Of a DNA stretch of 8,344 nucleotides, positions 1 to 5,875 are shown piece after piece (position 1 is the stretch's first letter; each line of letters starts with the position of its first letter). The DNA lies in assembly GCA_049521915.1 (NCBI GenBank), contig JBEKOI010000179.1, positions 1-8,344 on the forward strand. The letters run 5' to 3'. The notes below the pieces were generated by a model. That model saw only the letters and a list, made by a program, of their open reading frames with translations, was not told the DNA's origin and searched no databases. The stretch is from Bog-756 sp049521915 (GTDB taxonomy: Bacteria > Actinomycetota > Acidimicrobiia > Acidimicrobiales > RAAP-2). The position numbers and the translations under genes were made by a program.

Positions 1-1
1 C

Positions 2-1705
2 AGCCTGGCGAACTGCTACAGCTGCCAGAGCGTGGTCGGGAGCGGGCCGGTTCTGGAGTTCATCCTGGTCGGCGGGGCCGTGGCGCTCGTGCTGCCGGTG
101 CTGATCCTCATAGCGACGGCGAGCCGACTGTCGGCCGTCCGACGCGAAGAGCGCTTCGCCTCTATGCGGCTGGTCGGCGCCACTCCTCGCCAGATCTCTG
201 CGATTTCAGCGGTCGAAGCAGTCATCGCATCCCTCGCCGGAGTGGTCCTCGGTTTCGGACTCTTCTTCGCGGTCCGACCACTGCTCTACCACGTGCCCTT
301 CACCGGCGCCCCGGTGGCGCAGAGTGACCTCTCCCTTCACGCCGTCGACATCCTCATCGCGGTGGTCGGAGTCCCCGTCGCCGCCGTCGTCTCCGCACGC
401 CTCGCGCTGCGCCGGGTACAGATTTCGCCGCTCGGAGTGACGCGACGGGTGAGGAATCGCCCACCGGGCATCGCCCGGATCGTTCCCTTGTTGGCCGGCA
501 TGGCATTCCTTGCCTACTTCGACGCTCACGGAAAACCCAGCGCCATCGGGAACCAGCTCCTCGAGCTCCTCGTTGGATTCGTGCTGCTGATCGTAGGTTT
601 GGTTCTGGCCGGACCGTGGTTCACCACGGCTGGATCGCGGATCATGGTCAAAAGGGCGGGTGGCCCCGCCACGCTCCTCGCCGGCCGTCACCTCCTCGAC
701 AACCCCAAGGCCGCCTTCCGGTTTGTCAGTGGGCTCGTCATTGCCCTCTTCGTCGCCAGCGCGGCGATCGGTGCCCTCAGCTCGGTGACGCACGTGACCG
801 CAGGGGGCAGCGCCAACGCCAGTCTGAGTACCCTGGCGGACCCGTTCTGCGCCTATTCGACCACCGACTGCCCCACGGCTTCCGTGGTGGCTTCCGTCTC
901 TCCTTCGGTCCTTCACGCGCTCCGGTCGACGGCGGGGGTGCAAGGGGTGGGCGTGGTCCACGAGGCTCCCAACCAGACGCAAGGGGGTCGCTCGTTCGGG
1001 GTGGTGGCGTGCGGCGAACTCGCCAAAACTCCGGCCATCGGCCGATGCGCACCGCGGGCCACTGTGGCGTCCGTCGGATACTTCCTCTCCAAGGTCCTGG
1101 GGCACACCGCCAACGCATCGTCCACGACCTGGCCCTCATGGAACCTGTCGGCGACGCAGCTCGCATCCTTCCCGGTGAGCGCAGTCGTCGTCGCGACGGA
1201 CGGGTCTTCGGGTGCGATCGAGCGGGTGCGAACGGAGCTCGAGCGCGCCTTCCCGCTCCAGGGCACGCCGGTGACCGTGGAGGCACTCGGTCCCTCGACG
1301 GCGCGCCTGCTGACCATGATCCAGGCCATGACTGACGTCATCATCGTGGCCAGCCTGGTCATCGCTGCGTGCAGCCTGGCCGTGAACGTCGCGGCCGGTC
1401 TCGCTGAGCGGAGACGGCCATTCAGCCTGCTCAGACTCACGGGGGTCCCACGAAAACTGCTGCACCGGGTCGTGACGCTCGAGAGTGCGCTGCCCCTGCT
1501 CATCGTCGCCGCGGTCTCCATCGTCATCGGGCTGCTGGCGGCCGCCCTCTACCTGCATTCGCAAGTAGGGCTCGCCTTCAGCCTTCCGGGATTCTCTTAC
1601 TGGGCCACGGTGATCGGGGGATTGGCCGCGTCGATGGCGATCATCGCTGCGACGTTCCCCATCCTCGATCGGATCACGGGGCCCGAGGTCGCCCGGAACG
1701 AGTGA
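2..1705 (+). CDS. FtsX/MacB-like ABC transporter permease, 5'-truncated by window edge
   Basis: Membrane subunit of an ABC exporter of the FtsX/MacB/LolCE type. These work with a separate ATPase to move lipids or peptides, or to transmit force across the envelope. The frame is open to the left edge, so the GTG at 32 is probably internal and the N-terminal part is missing. Residue numbers count from that GTG. Hydrophobic segments lie near 7-30, 56-78, 104-124, 148-163, 173-198, 228-250, 432-455, 478-505 and 520-545. Two FtsX-domain signatures are visible: RLVGATPRQI (about residue 47) and the related RLTGVPRKLL near 470, each followed by a glutamate-containing helix. Between the sixth and seventh listed segments lies an outside domain of about 180 residues with four cysteines (near 273, 280, 327 and 339), probably two disulfides. 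The partner ATPase is not in view and may lie to the left. The family call is firm; the substrate is unknown. Confidence 0.9.
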   Translation, partial: SLANCYSCQSVVGSGPVLEFILVGGAVALVLPVLILIATASRLSAVRREERFASMRLVGATPRQISAISAVEAVIASLAGVVLGFGLFFAVRPLLYHVPFTGAPVAQSDLSLHAVDILIAVVGVPVAAVVSARLALRRVQISPLGVTRRVRNRPPGIARIVPLLAGMAFLAYFDAHGKPSAIGNQLLELLVGFVLLIVGLVLAGPWFTTAGSRIMVKRAGGPATLLAGRHLLDNPKAAFRFVSGLVIALFVASAAIGALSSVTHVTAGGSANASLSTLADPFCAYSTTDCPTASVVASVSPSVLHALRSTAGVQGVGVVHEAPNQTQGGRSFGVVACGELAKTPAIGRCAPRATVASVGYFLSKVLGHTANASSTTWPSWNLSATQLASFPVSAVVVATDGSSGAIERVRTELERAFPLQGTPVTVEALGPSTARLLTMIQAMTDVIIVASLVIAACSLAVNVAAGLAERRRPFSLLRLTGVPRKLLHRVVTLESALPLLIVAAVSIVIGLLAAALYLHSQVGLAFSLPGFSYWATVIGGLAASMAIIAATFPILDRITGPEVARNE

Positions 1706-2000
1706 TGCCGATAGCCACATCGAAGAAGGACGTTCGCCGGGCCCCATTGACCGTCTTCTGGCACTCGCAGCACTCTGTACGAGGGAACCCTTGACGGCAC
1801 ACTCAAGGCTGTCGGCGGTCAAAGGCAGTCCACAATGGCGACGGCAGTGGTTTGTGATTCCAGGAACCGCCCTCGGGTTCTATCTAACTGGAATCCAAAC
1901 GGCTCAGGGGCTCGGAGCGACATGTTCCCGCCGAGCGACGTTCTGACAGTATGGGACCGGCGTTGAACCGAGAGAATCGACCAGGAAAGGCGGCCACCTG
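1706..2000. other. intergenic region, no gene found
   Basis: This is a 295-bp stretch between the permease stop and the next SD. I found no coding-like frame, no convincing promoter pair and no strong hairpin. TTGAC at 1791-1795 and GTCAA about 20 bases further on form a short inverted repeat of uncertain meaning. A purine-rich SD (AGGAAAGG, 1983-1990) at the right end serves the next gene. Confidence 0.5.
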
Positions 2001-2336
2001 ATGCCCACCATCCGCGTCTCACGCGGACATGTCTCGATCGAAGAGGTGTGCGCCGCATTGCGCCAGCAGTTCGGAGACAGCTATCGGATCACGCCCTCCA
2101 TGAGGGCGAGCGGATTCGGCAAGGAAGGTCCCGGCGACGCGAATACCGCCGTGGTGAAGGGATTCTGGTTCGATCGTGCCAACGTCCGAATCGTTCCGGG
2201 TCCGAACAGTACGGAGATCGAAGTGAGCCCTGGCGCCACCTATTTTGGGTTGGTGCGACTCATCGATCGTGTGGGTATCGCCCGCAAGGTGCATCACGCT
2301 CTGCAACATTCCCCTGGGTGCGGCGGTTCTTCGTGA
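2001..2336 (+). CDS. conserved-looking hypothetical protein, 111 aa
   Basis: A small soluble protein with no signal peptide or membrane segment, whose family I cannot name with certainty. The ATG follows AGGAAAGG with a 10-nt gap, which supports this start. The N-terminus (MPTIRVSRGHVSIEEVCAAL) predicts a strand and then a helix. The middle (about residues 45-80) looks like alternating beta strands, with VKGFWFDRANVRIVPGP and a TEIEVSPGAT stretch. Next comes a helix of the form LVRLIDRVGIARKVHHAL, then a short tail SPGCGGSS. The ordered alpha/beta pattern and balanced composition argue for a real gene. It is probably monocistronic, because a terminator-like hairpin lies 57 bp after the stop. 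The function is unknown. Confidence 0.7.
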   Translation: MPTIRVSRGHVSIEEVCAALRQQFGDSYRITPSMRASGFGKEGPGDANTAVVKGFWFDRANVRIVPGPNSTEIEVSPGATYFGLVRLIDRVGIARKVHHALQHSPGCGGSS

Positions 2337-2393
2337 TCATTCAGAATCGGTCGTAGCGTCAGGTGTGACTTTCCATTTGCCGGGTCGGCCACC

Positions 2394-2424
2394 GCAGTTG
2401 GGTGGATACCCCAACCGCCCTTTT
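2394..2424 (+). terminator. probable rho-independent terminator
   Basis: GTTGGG (2397-2402) pairs with CCCAAC (2410-2415) around a 7-nt loop. Two more pairs (GC with GC) extend the stem past one A/C mismatch. CCC and then four T's (2421-2424) follow directly. It sits 57 bp after the stop of the 111-aa gene and most likely ends its transcript. Confidence 0.5.
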
Positions 2425-2477
2425 ACCGCGCGACCCACGTAAACGCTGGCGGCTTTGGGAGCATCTCTCATCACTCC

Positions 2478-2612
2478 ATGGATGCCCTGATCGGCCGGGT
2501 CACGGACGCGATCATTCCGGGAAAGACGGCCGAGTGCTTGCTATGCACGAACTCTTTCCCCTGGGTGGATCCTCGTAATGAATTTGCCCACGGACCTGAA
2601 CGGTGCAGGTGA
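2478..2612 (+). CDS. possible small Cys/His protein, 44 aa
   Basis: ATG at 2478 opens a 44-codon frame ending in TGA at 2610-2612. The protein has a short amphipathic N-terminus (MDALIGRVTDAIIPGK), then CLLC at residues 20-23, then an aromatic/proline segment (FPWVDPRNEF) and H38 and C43. The spacing C-x2-C ... H-x4-C could bind one zinc ion. The frame is open from 2337, but ATG 2478 is the first usable start. The nearest purine-rich run (GGGAG, 2457-2461) is 16 nt away, which is far for an SD. The end overlaps the earliest possible start of the acetyltransferase gene by 10 nt. The composition looks like a protein, but in GC-rich DNA a frame this short can arise by chance, so this is tentative. 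No function can be assigned. Confidence 0.33.
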   Translation: MDALIGRVTDAIIPGKTAECLLCTNSFPWVDPRNEFAHGPERCR

Positions 2613-3157
2613 CGTTGGCTCCTGCCCCGACCACGGGTGGCATGTGGTGCAATACACAGGTGGGTGACGCTTCCTCGGAACTGATCATCGAGAGCACTCG
2701 GGACGCAACCCTCATCGCGAAGGTCCACTTCCGCACAGTCTTGATCGCCTATAAGAGCTTCTTTCCACCCGAGTCCCCGGCTCCCACGATCCAGGAGTTG
2801 TCCCTCGTGTGGGAGGAGCGGCTGGCGGATCCGACCGCCAGAGGTATCGCAGCTTCACTGAATGGGCACACCGTGGGCATGGCTGTAGTTCGCAGAGATC
2901 CCGATTTCGATCCAGAGGGGCAACTACTGGGACTCCACGTGCTTCCCGATGTCTGGGGACGGGGGATCGGCAGTGCGCTTCACGATAAAGCGGTGGAGAC
3001 TCTGAGGGACCAGCTGTATGACAGTGCAGGCTTGTGGACGATCGCAGCAAACAAGAGGGCACGTCGAATGTACGAGGGACGAGGTTGGGTGACTGTTCCT
3101 GGGATCGAACTCAATCACGATGGGGTCAGCGAGGTTCGCTACACGAGATCACTCTGA
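2603..3157 (+). CDS. GNAT family N-acetyltransferase
   Basis: A cytosolic acetyltransferase that should move an acetyl group from acetyl-CoA to an amine; the substrate is unknown. Numbering is from GTG 2603 (184 aa). The GNAT fold starts near residue 28 (LIIESTRDATLIAKVH), with the usual AYKSFFPP-type segment after helix 1. Strand 4 and motif A are clear near 109-126: LLGLHVLPDVWGRGIGSAL, containing the acetyl-CoA loop R-G-x-G-S/A. The C-terminal ANKRARRMYEGRGW (about 152-165) is the motif B pattern, with the N, Y and G-W residues conserved in the family. The start is uncertain: a TGA lies in frame just upstream (2597-2599), so 2603 is the earliest possible. ATG 2642 or GTG 2660 would also keep the whole domain, and none of them has a good SD. 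Length is typical of the family. Confidence 0.88.
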   Translation: MQVTLAPAPTTGGMWCNTQVGDASSELIIESTRDATLIAKVHFRTVLIAYKSFFPPESPAPTIQELSLVWEERLADPTARGIAASLNGHTVGMAVVRRDPDFDPEGQLLGLHVLPDVWGRGIGSALHDKAVETLRDQLYDSAGLWTIAANKRARRMYEGRGWVTVPGIELNHDGVSEVRYTRSL

Positions 3158-3225
3158 ATGACAGCGGCGTATCCCTGGTCACCGGATCAGCAGCCGACGG
3201 GCCTGTCGCCTCCTTCGATGCGAGA

Positions 3226-3476
3226 ATGGCCAGAGGCGCCGAACGGCAGCAACGGTGGTGATCATCGGAGCATTGGCTCTCACTTCCGCCGGTTGCGACG
3301 GAACCGCAAGCCCCGGCACGGGGCAACCCTGCGTAGGCGTGATGCACCACGGACGCCCGTACCCCGAAGACTGCACCGGGGGCGGATGAACCACCGCCGG
3401 ATGACCCCTGGCCTATCCCAAAACGCTGCCGGGTCAGTGGGACACCAATCCTATGAATTGCGTCAAGTTCAACTGA
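3226..3476 (+). pseudogene. small lipoprotein gene interrupted by indels or stops
   Basis: One frame (codons in phase with 3228) reads RRRTAATVVIIGALALTSAG and then Cys at 3294-3296. This is a basic n-region, a hydrophobic core and a lipobox (TSAGC). A Cys-, Pro- and His-containing mature part follows. The frame has no start codon upstream of the basic region, although ATG 3226 is one phase away. It is cut by TGA at 3387 and again at 3402. It then resumes with a protein-like tail (PLAYPKTLPGQWDTNP, ending CVKFN) to TGA 3474-3476. Between 3385 and about 3412 the neighbouring phase is better and reads DEPPPDDPWP. A coherent lipoprotein of roughly 85 residues appears if one C is restored at TGGCC 3227-3231, one G is removed from the GGGGG run at about 3378-3382, and one base is restored at TGGCC 3408-3412. 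This is either a decayed gene or consensus-sequence error. The alternative start GTG 3255 would lack the charged n-region. Confidence 0.45.
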
Positions 3477-3639
3477 CCTACTTACCCGCTTGGTTAGCGT
3501 TGGCTCCGACCTGGGTCGCGTCGGCGCCTCGTTGCCCGAGTTGGGGTCGACGCCTTCCTCGACCGTCATGCCGCCCGTCAGGCCACGGGGGCGGACACAT
3601 GGGCCATAGTGGGGGAATGGGTCAGATCCGCCAGTGCCG

Positions 3640-4047
3640 ATGACCGCCACCCCGCAGGCTCATCGGCCGGGCAGGTCCGCCCCGGGCCAGGTCGTCGCCG
3701 CGCTGGTGCTGGCCGCCGGTGTGCTGGTCTGCGCCTGCGGGGGCGGTTCCAGCGCGTCGACGGGGGTGCTGAAAGGTACCGCCACCCCCTGCATCCCACG
3801 GTCCCTGGACAACGTGTCGCGAGCGTGGGAGGTCGAGGTCGTCCTGCGGCGCGGGCCGACGGTGATTGCCAAGAAGGCGGTGCTCGACACCAAGGCCGCC
3901 GGCGAGCGGGTCATCGATGAGCTCTTCACCTTCACCGAGCCCCCGGGGTCCTATTCGATATCCGGGGTGACCCCGAAGGAGCAGCCGGTGGCCATCAAGG
4001 CCGGAACCACCTCCATCGTCGAACTGACTGGCCTCTGCCGCTCGTAG
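3640..4047 (+). CDS. putative lipoprotein with beta-sandwich-like domain, 135 aa
   Basis: A predicted exported, lipid-anchored protein. The N-terminus carries several basic residues, then a hydrophobic core (VVAALVLAAGVLV), then C31-A-C33-G-G-G-S-S. The lipidated cysteine is most likely C33 (VCAC), although Cys at -2 is unusual and C31 cannot be excluded. A Gly/Ser linker follows. The mature domain (about 44-135) is rich in predicted strands and ends with PPGSYSISGV and KAGTTSIVELTGLC. That pattern resembles small transthyretin-like or carboxypeptidase-regulatory-like folds in actinobacterial lipoproteins; I infer this from pattern only. C51 and C133 could form a disulfide. ATG 3640 is chosen, with GTG 3634 just upstream in frame; neither has an SD. 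A hairpin follows 4 nt after the stop. Confidence 0.72.
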   Translation: MTATPQAHRPGRSAPGQVVAALVLAAGVLVCACGGGSSASTGVLKGTATPCIPRSLDNVSRAWEVEVVLRRGPTVIAKKAVLDTKAAGERVIDELFTFTEPPGSYSISGVTPKEQPVAIKAGTTSIVELTGLCRS

Positions 4048-4051
4048 GGCG

Positions 4052-4071
4052 GTCGGTGCCGAGGCACCGAC
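4052..4071 (+). terminator. GC-rich hairpin after lipoprotein gene
   Basis: GTCGGTGCC (4052-4060) and GGCACCGAC (4063-4071) are perfect inverted repeats with a GA centre. In RNA the usable stem is 7 bp with a 6-nt loop. It starts 4 nt past the lipoprotein stop codon. No T-run follows, so if it is a terminator it is of the U-poor kind common in high-GC actinobacteria. Confidence 0.45.
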
Positions 4072-4153
4072 AATGGACCTTTGGCCCTGTCGCTCCTGGT
4101 CAGGATGCCCGAAGATGACAGAGCAACGTTCGAAGAGATACGGAGGCCCAGTG

Positions 4154-4336
4154 ATGGAATTGGAACTGTCGGAACCACTCGCCGAGGAGCTTCGCAGCAC
4201 CCTCGAGGCCGTGGTCTCAGACATGAGCACCGAGATCACCGCCACCGACAATCCGACGTACCGTCAGGGCCTTCGCGACCGCAGAGAGAAGCTGCGGGAC
4301 ATCCTGTCCCAGCTGGACGCGGCCAAAGGACGGTAG
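4154..4336 (+). CDS. small helical hypothetical protein, 60 aa
   Basis: A short cytosolic protein with no signal or membrane segment. GGAGG (4142-4146) lies 7 nt before ATG 4154, which fixes this start over the longer frame extending upstream; GTG 4151 is 4 nt from the SD and less likely. The sequence is rich in charged residues and predicted almost all helical: about residues 3-29 (leucine-rich heptad-like LSEPLAEELRSTLEAVVSDM), a TDNP turn at 31-34, then YRQGLRDRREKLRDILSQL. This helix-turn-helix-hairpin layout with a T-D-N-P turn matches a type of small uncharacterised actinobacterial protein I recognise only in general form. It may form a helical dimer. No function is assigned. The upstream neighbour ends over 100 bp away with a hairpin between, so it is probably transcribed alone. 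Confidence 0.7.
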   Translation: MELELSEPLAEELRSTLEAVVSDMSTEITATDNPTYRQGLRDRREKLRDILSQLDAAKGR

Positions 4337-4384
4337 GTCCGAAGAGCAGGCATGACACCCCATCGAACAACCCGGCCCCGGGCG

Positions 4385-4424
4385 CGGGTCGACGGTGTGG
4401 GCAACGGTATGCGCGGTCGACCCG
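4385..4424. repeat. 9-bp inverted repeat, possible hairpin
   Basis: CGGGTCGAC (4385-4393) and GTCGACCCG (4416-4424) are perfect inverted repeats with a 22-nt spacer. They lie between the 60-aa gene and the SD of the broken membrane gene, 48 bp after the stop at 4336. It could be a terminator stem with a long loop or a two-half-site operator. Confidence 0.4.
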
Positions 4425-4464
4425 GTCACCCGATCCGGTCCGGCCGTCGTGACGGAGGCGGCAC

Positions 4465-4767
4465 GTGACCCGCCGAGCCGGCACGCCCCCCATCAACGAC
4501 AAGAGCAGTCCCGTCGCGCCGCCGCCCCCGTCGGCGTGACGCCACTTCCTCTGACCTCTGGCCTTTGTGATCGTGGCGCTGCTCTTCTTCGTCCTCCCCA
4601 TCGCCCAGGGCGCCAAGCAGGTCACTCTCAATTACTCCCAGTCCACGAACGATGTCTCCGCTCACAAGGGCGGGATGACGGTGGCCCCCGACCGTCCGAT
4701 GTCAGCGGCCGGACCCCCGACGGCGGCGGCGGGCGGATGGGTGGTGGCCGTCCCGAGCCCTCGATGA
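4465..4767 (+). pseudogene. small membrane protein gene interrupted by two TGA codons
   Basis: GGAGG (4454-4458) sits 6 nt before GTG 4465, which begins 24 good codons (VTRRAGTPPINDKSSPVAPP and on) before TGA 4537-4539. Four codons (RHFL) follow, then TGA 4552-4554. The same phase then gives a strong transmembrane segment, AFVIVALLFFVLPIAQG, followed by a polar Thr/Asn/Ser region and a Pro/Ala/Gly-rich tail to TGA 4765-4767. Between 4538 and about 4563 the next phase reads RDATSSDLWP. Removing one C from the CCCCC run near 4525-4529 and restoring one base at TGGCC 4559-4563 would fuse a cytoplasmic basic head, one TM helix and an outside tail, about 100 residues in total. I do not recognise the family. 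Alternatives are a 24-aa leader peptide, or a shorter protein starting at GTG 4567, which has no SD. Confidence 0.4.
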
Positions 4768-4807
4768 TCGGATCCGATACTCGATCGGTGACGTGCATCC
4801 ATCACCG
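4767..4807. terminator. palindrome and hairpin between convergent genes
   Basis: ATCGGATCCGAT (4767-4778) is a perfect 12-bp palindrome. CGGTGA (4786-4791) and TCACCG (4802-4807) form a 6-bp stem with a 10-nt loop. They lie between the end of the plus-strand remnant and the end of the minus-strand hydrolase gene (stop at 4812). The second hairpin is therefore placed to terminate the hydrolase transcript. No T-run is present on either strand, so this is tentative. Confidence 0.35.
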
Positions 4808-4811
4808 GGGG

Positions 4812-5666
4812 TCAGGGCGAGATGGGACCGGCCGACCGCCGGTCCGTCACCTCGAGGGACGACAGATCACTCGCCACCACCACGAGGCCGCCGAATTCGG
4901 TGGCGGCCTGGTCGATCCAATCCTGCTCGGTCCCGGGCGCCGGAGGGGGTACGAGATGGCTGAGAACCAGCGTCCCCACGCTGCTGCGCTCTGCCGTCCG
5001 GGCTGCGTCCGGTACCGACGAGTGGTAGTCGAGCACATCGGTGAGCCGAGGCAGCCCGAACTGCTCGATCAGATCCCGCCTCACCACCGTGTGGACGAGC
5101 ACGTCCGCGCCCAGGCAGAGCTCGTCGAGCCCGGCGCAGGGCACGGTATCCCCGGCGATGACGACCGACCGTTCGCCGTCGTCGATGCGGAAGCCCACCG
5201 TGGGCCGGACGGGCGCGTGATCGGTGGGAGCCGCCGTCACCCGGACCGAACCCTCGGAGAAGACCACACCGTGGTCGACCTCGGTCACCGACGCGGACGG
5301 GCGCCAGCTCAGGTCCGAGTGGTGGTCCATCCGAAATCCGATGTCGGGCTCGAGCATCTCCTCGGTCGCCCGGAGCAACCGTGACGTCCCGCCGGGGCCG
5401 AACACCGGTAACGGATTCGGCTGCAGCGACGTGACCCACCGCGTGGTGAAGATGTCACTGAGATCGGTGATGTGATCGCTGTGGAGATGGGTCAGGAACA
5501 GGGCCCGGATGGCGCCGGCGCCGGACCCGACGGCCGCCGCTCGCATCAGGACCCCTCGCCCGCAGTCGAACAGAAGATCGCCCACAGACGTGCGGATCAG
5601 GGTCGACGGCCCGGCTCGATCGGGATCGGGCAGTGGACTCCCACTTCCCAGGACGACCAATTGCAT
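4812..5666 (-). CDS. MBL-fold metallohydrolase, RNase Z/arylsulfatase-like
   Basis: A predicted soluble two-zinc hydrolase of 284 aa. The frame extends upstream, but ATG 5666-5664 is chosen because AAGGAAG precedes it at good spacing and the protein then starts directly on the first strand (MQLVVLGSGSPLPDPDRAGP), as is usual in the family. The metal ligands are all visible: H60-x-H62-x-D64-H65 (THLHSDH), H150 (TDHAP), D173 (AGDT) and H237 (LSH). The HSSVPDA segment (215-221) matches the HxSxxDA motif of RNase Z relatives. The early D34-x-G-R-G follows the typical LLFDCGRG pattern. I cannot see a clear tRNA-binding exosite arm, so phosphodiesterase or sulfatase activity is as likely as tRNA 3' processing. 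The gene is divergent from the saccharopine-dehydrogenase-like gene with 209 bp between starts. The fold is firm, the substrate unknown. Confidence 0.9.
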   Translation of the reverse strand: MQLVVLGSGSPLPDPDRAGPSTLIRTSVGDLLFDCGRGVLMRAAAVGSGAGAIRALFLTHLHSDHITDLSDIFTTRWVTSLQPNPLPVFGPGGTSRLLRATEEMLEPDIGFRMDHHSDLSWRPSASVTEVDHGVVFSEGSVRVTAAPTDHAPVRPTVGFRIDDGERSVVIAGDTVPCAGLDELCLGADVLVHTVVRRDLIEQFGLPRLTDVLDYHSSVPDAARTAERSSVGTLVLSHLVPPPAPGTEQDWIDQAATEFGGLVVVASDLSSLEVTDRRSAGPISP

Positions 5667-5821
5667 CGAGCTTCCTTCCCACGATCGGCGTCGCGGACAC
5701 AGGCGTGCGGTGACGTCGAAGCCCAGGTCGACACTAGACGAGTCGACGGAGATCCAGCTGCCGGCCGAGGAGCACACGGCACCGTTCGACCCCCGATGCC
5801 GTCACCGGTCCCAGGGACAGT

Positions 5822-5838
5822 ACGTTTCAACGAGACGT
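5822..5838. promoter_or_regulatory. operator-like imperfect palindrome in divergent intergenic region
   Basis: ACGTTTC (5822-5828) and GAGACGT (5832-5838) form an inverted repeat with one mismatch around a 3-nt centre. A second small palindrome, GTCCC-A-GGGAC, lies just upstream (5808-5818). Both are in the 209-bp region between the two divergent starts, 38-68 bp before ATG 5876, where a repressor or activator would act. I found no convincing -35/-10 pair here. Confidence 0.25.
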
Positions 5839-5875
5839 CCGAACCGTGGCGCGGCCGAGAGCGATGGAGGCAAGC

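Noticed and set aside
206..1105. 299-aa minus-strand open frame under the permease gene
   Set aside because: Shadow of the clearly membrane-type plus-strand protein; Arg/Gly/Glu-rich with no domain, as expected from antisense GC-biased codons.
3158..3643. 161-aa frame starting right after the acetyltransferase stop
   Set aside because: Arg/Pro/His-rich, shows no fold-like pattern, and conflicts with the lipoprotein signal seen in another phase of the same DNA.
3387..4554. TGA read as tryptophan or selenocysteine
   Set aside because: Intact genes here (permease, 111-aa protein, acetyltransferase, MBL hydrolase) end in TGA, and I see no selenocysteine-type insertion hairpin after the TGAs. 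One-base indels explain the data better.
3227..4563. Systematic loss of a C at every TGGCCC site
   Set aside because: TGGCCC is intact in other genes, for example near 1131, 6286 and 6950, so a simple site-wide error rule does not hold.
4395..5384. 329-aa plus-strand open frame overlapping the MBL hydrolase
   Set aside because: Runs antisense to a gene with a complete metal-binding motif set and a good SD; composition is Arg/Gly/His/Pro-rich noise.
5667..5777. N-terminal extension of the MBL hydrolase by 37 residues
   Set aside because: The SD and the family's usual N-terminal strand both place the start at 5666; the extra residues look non-coding.
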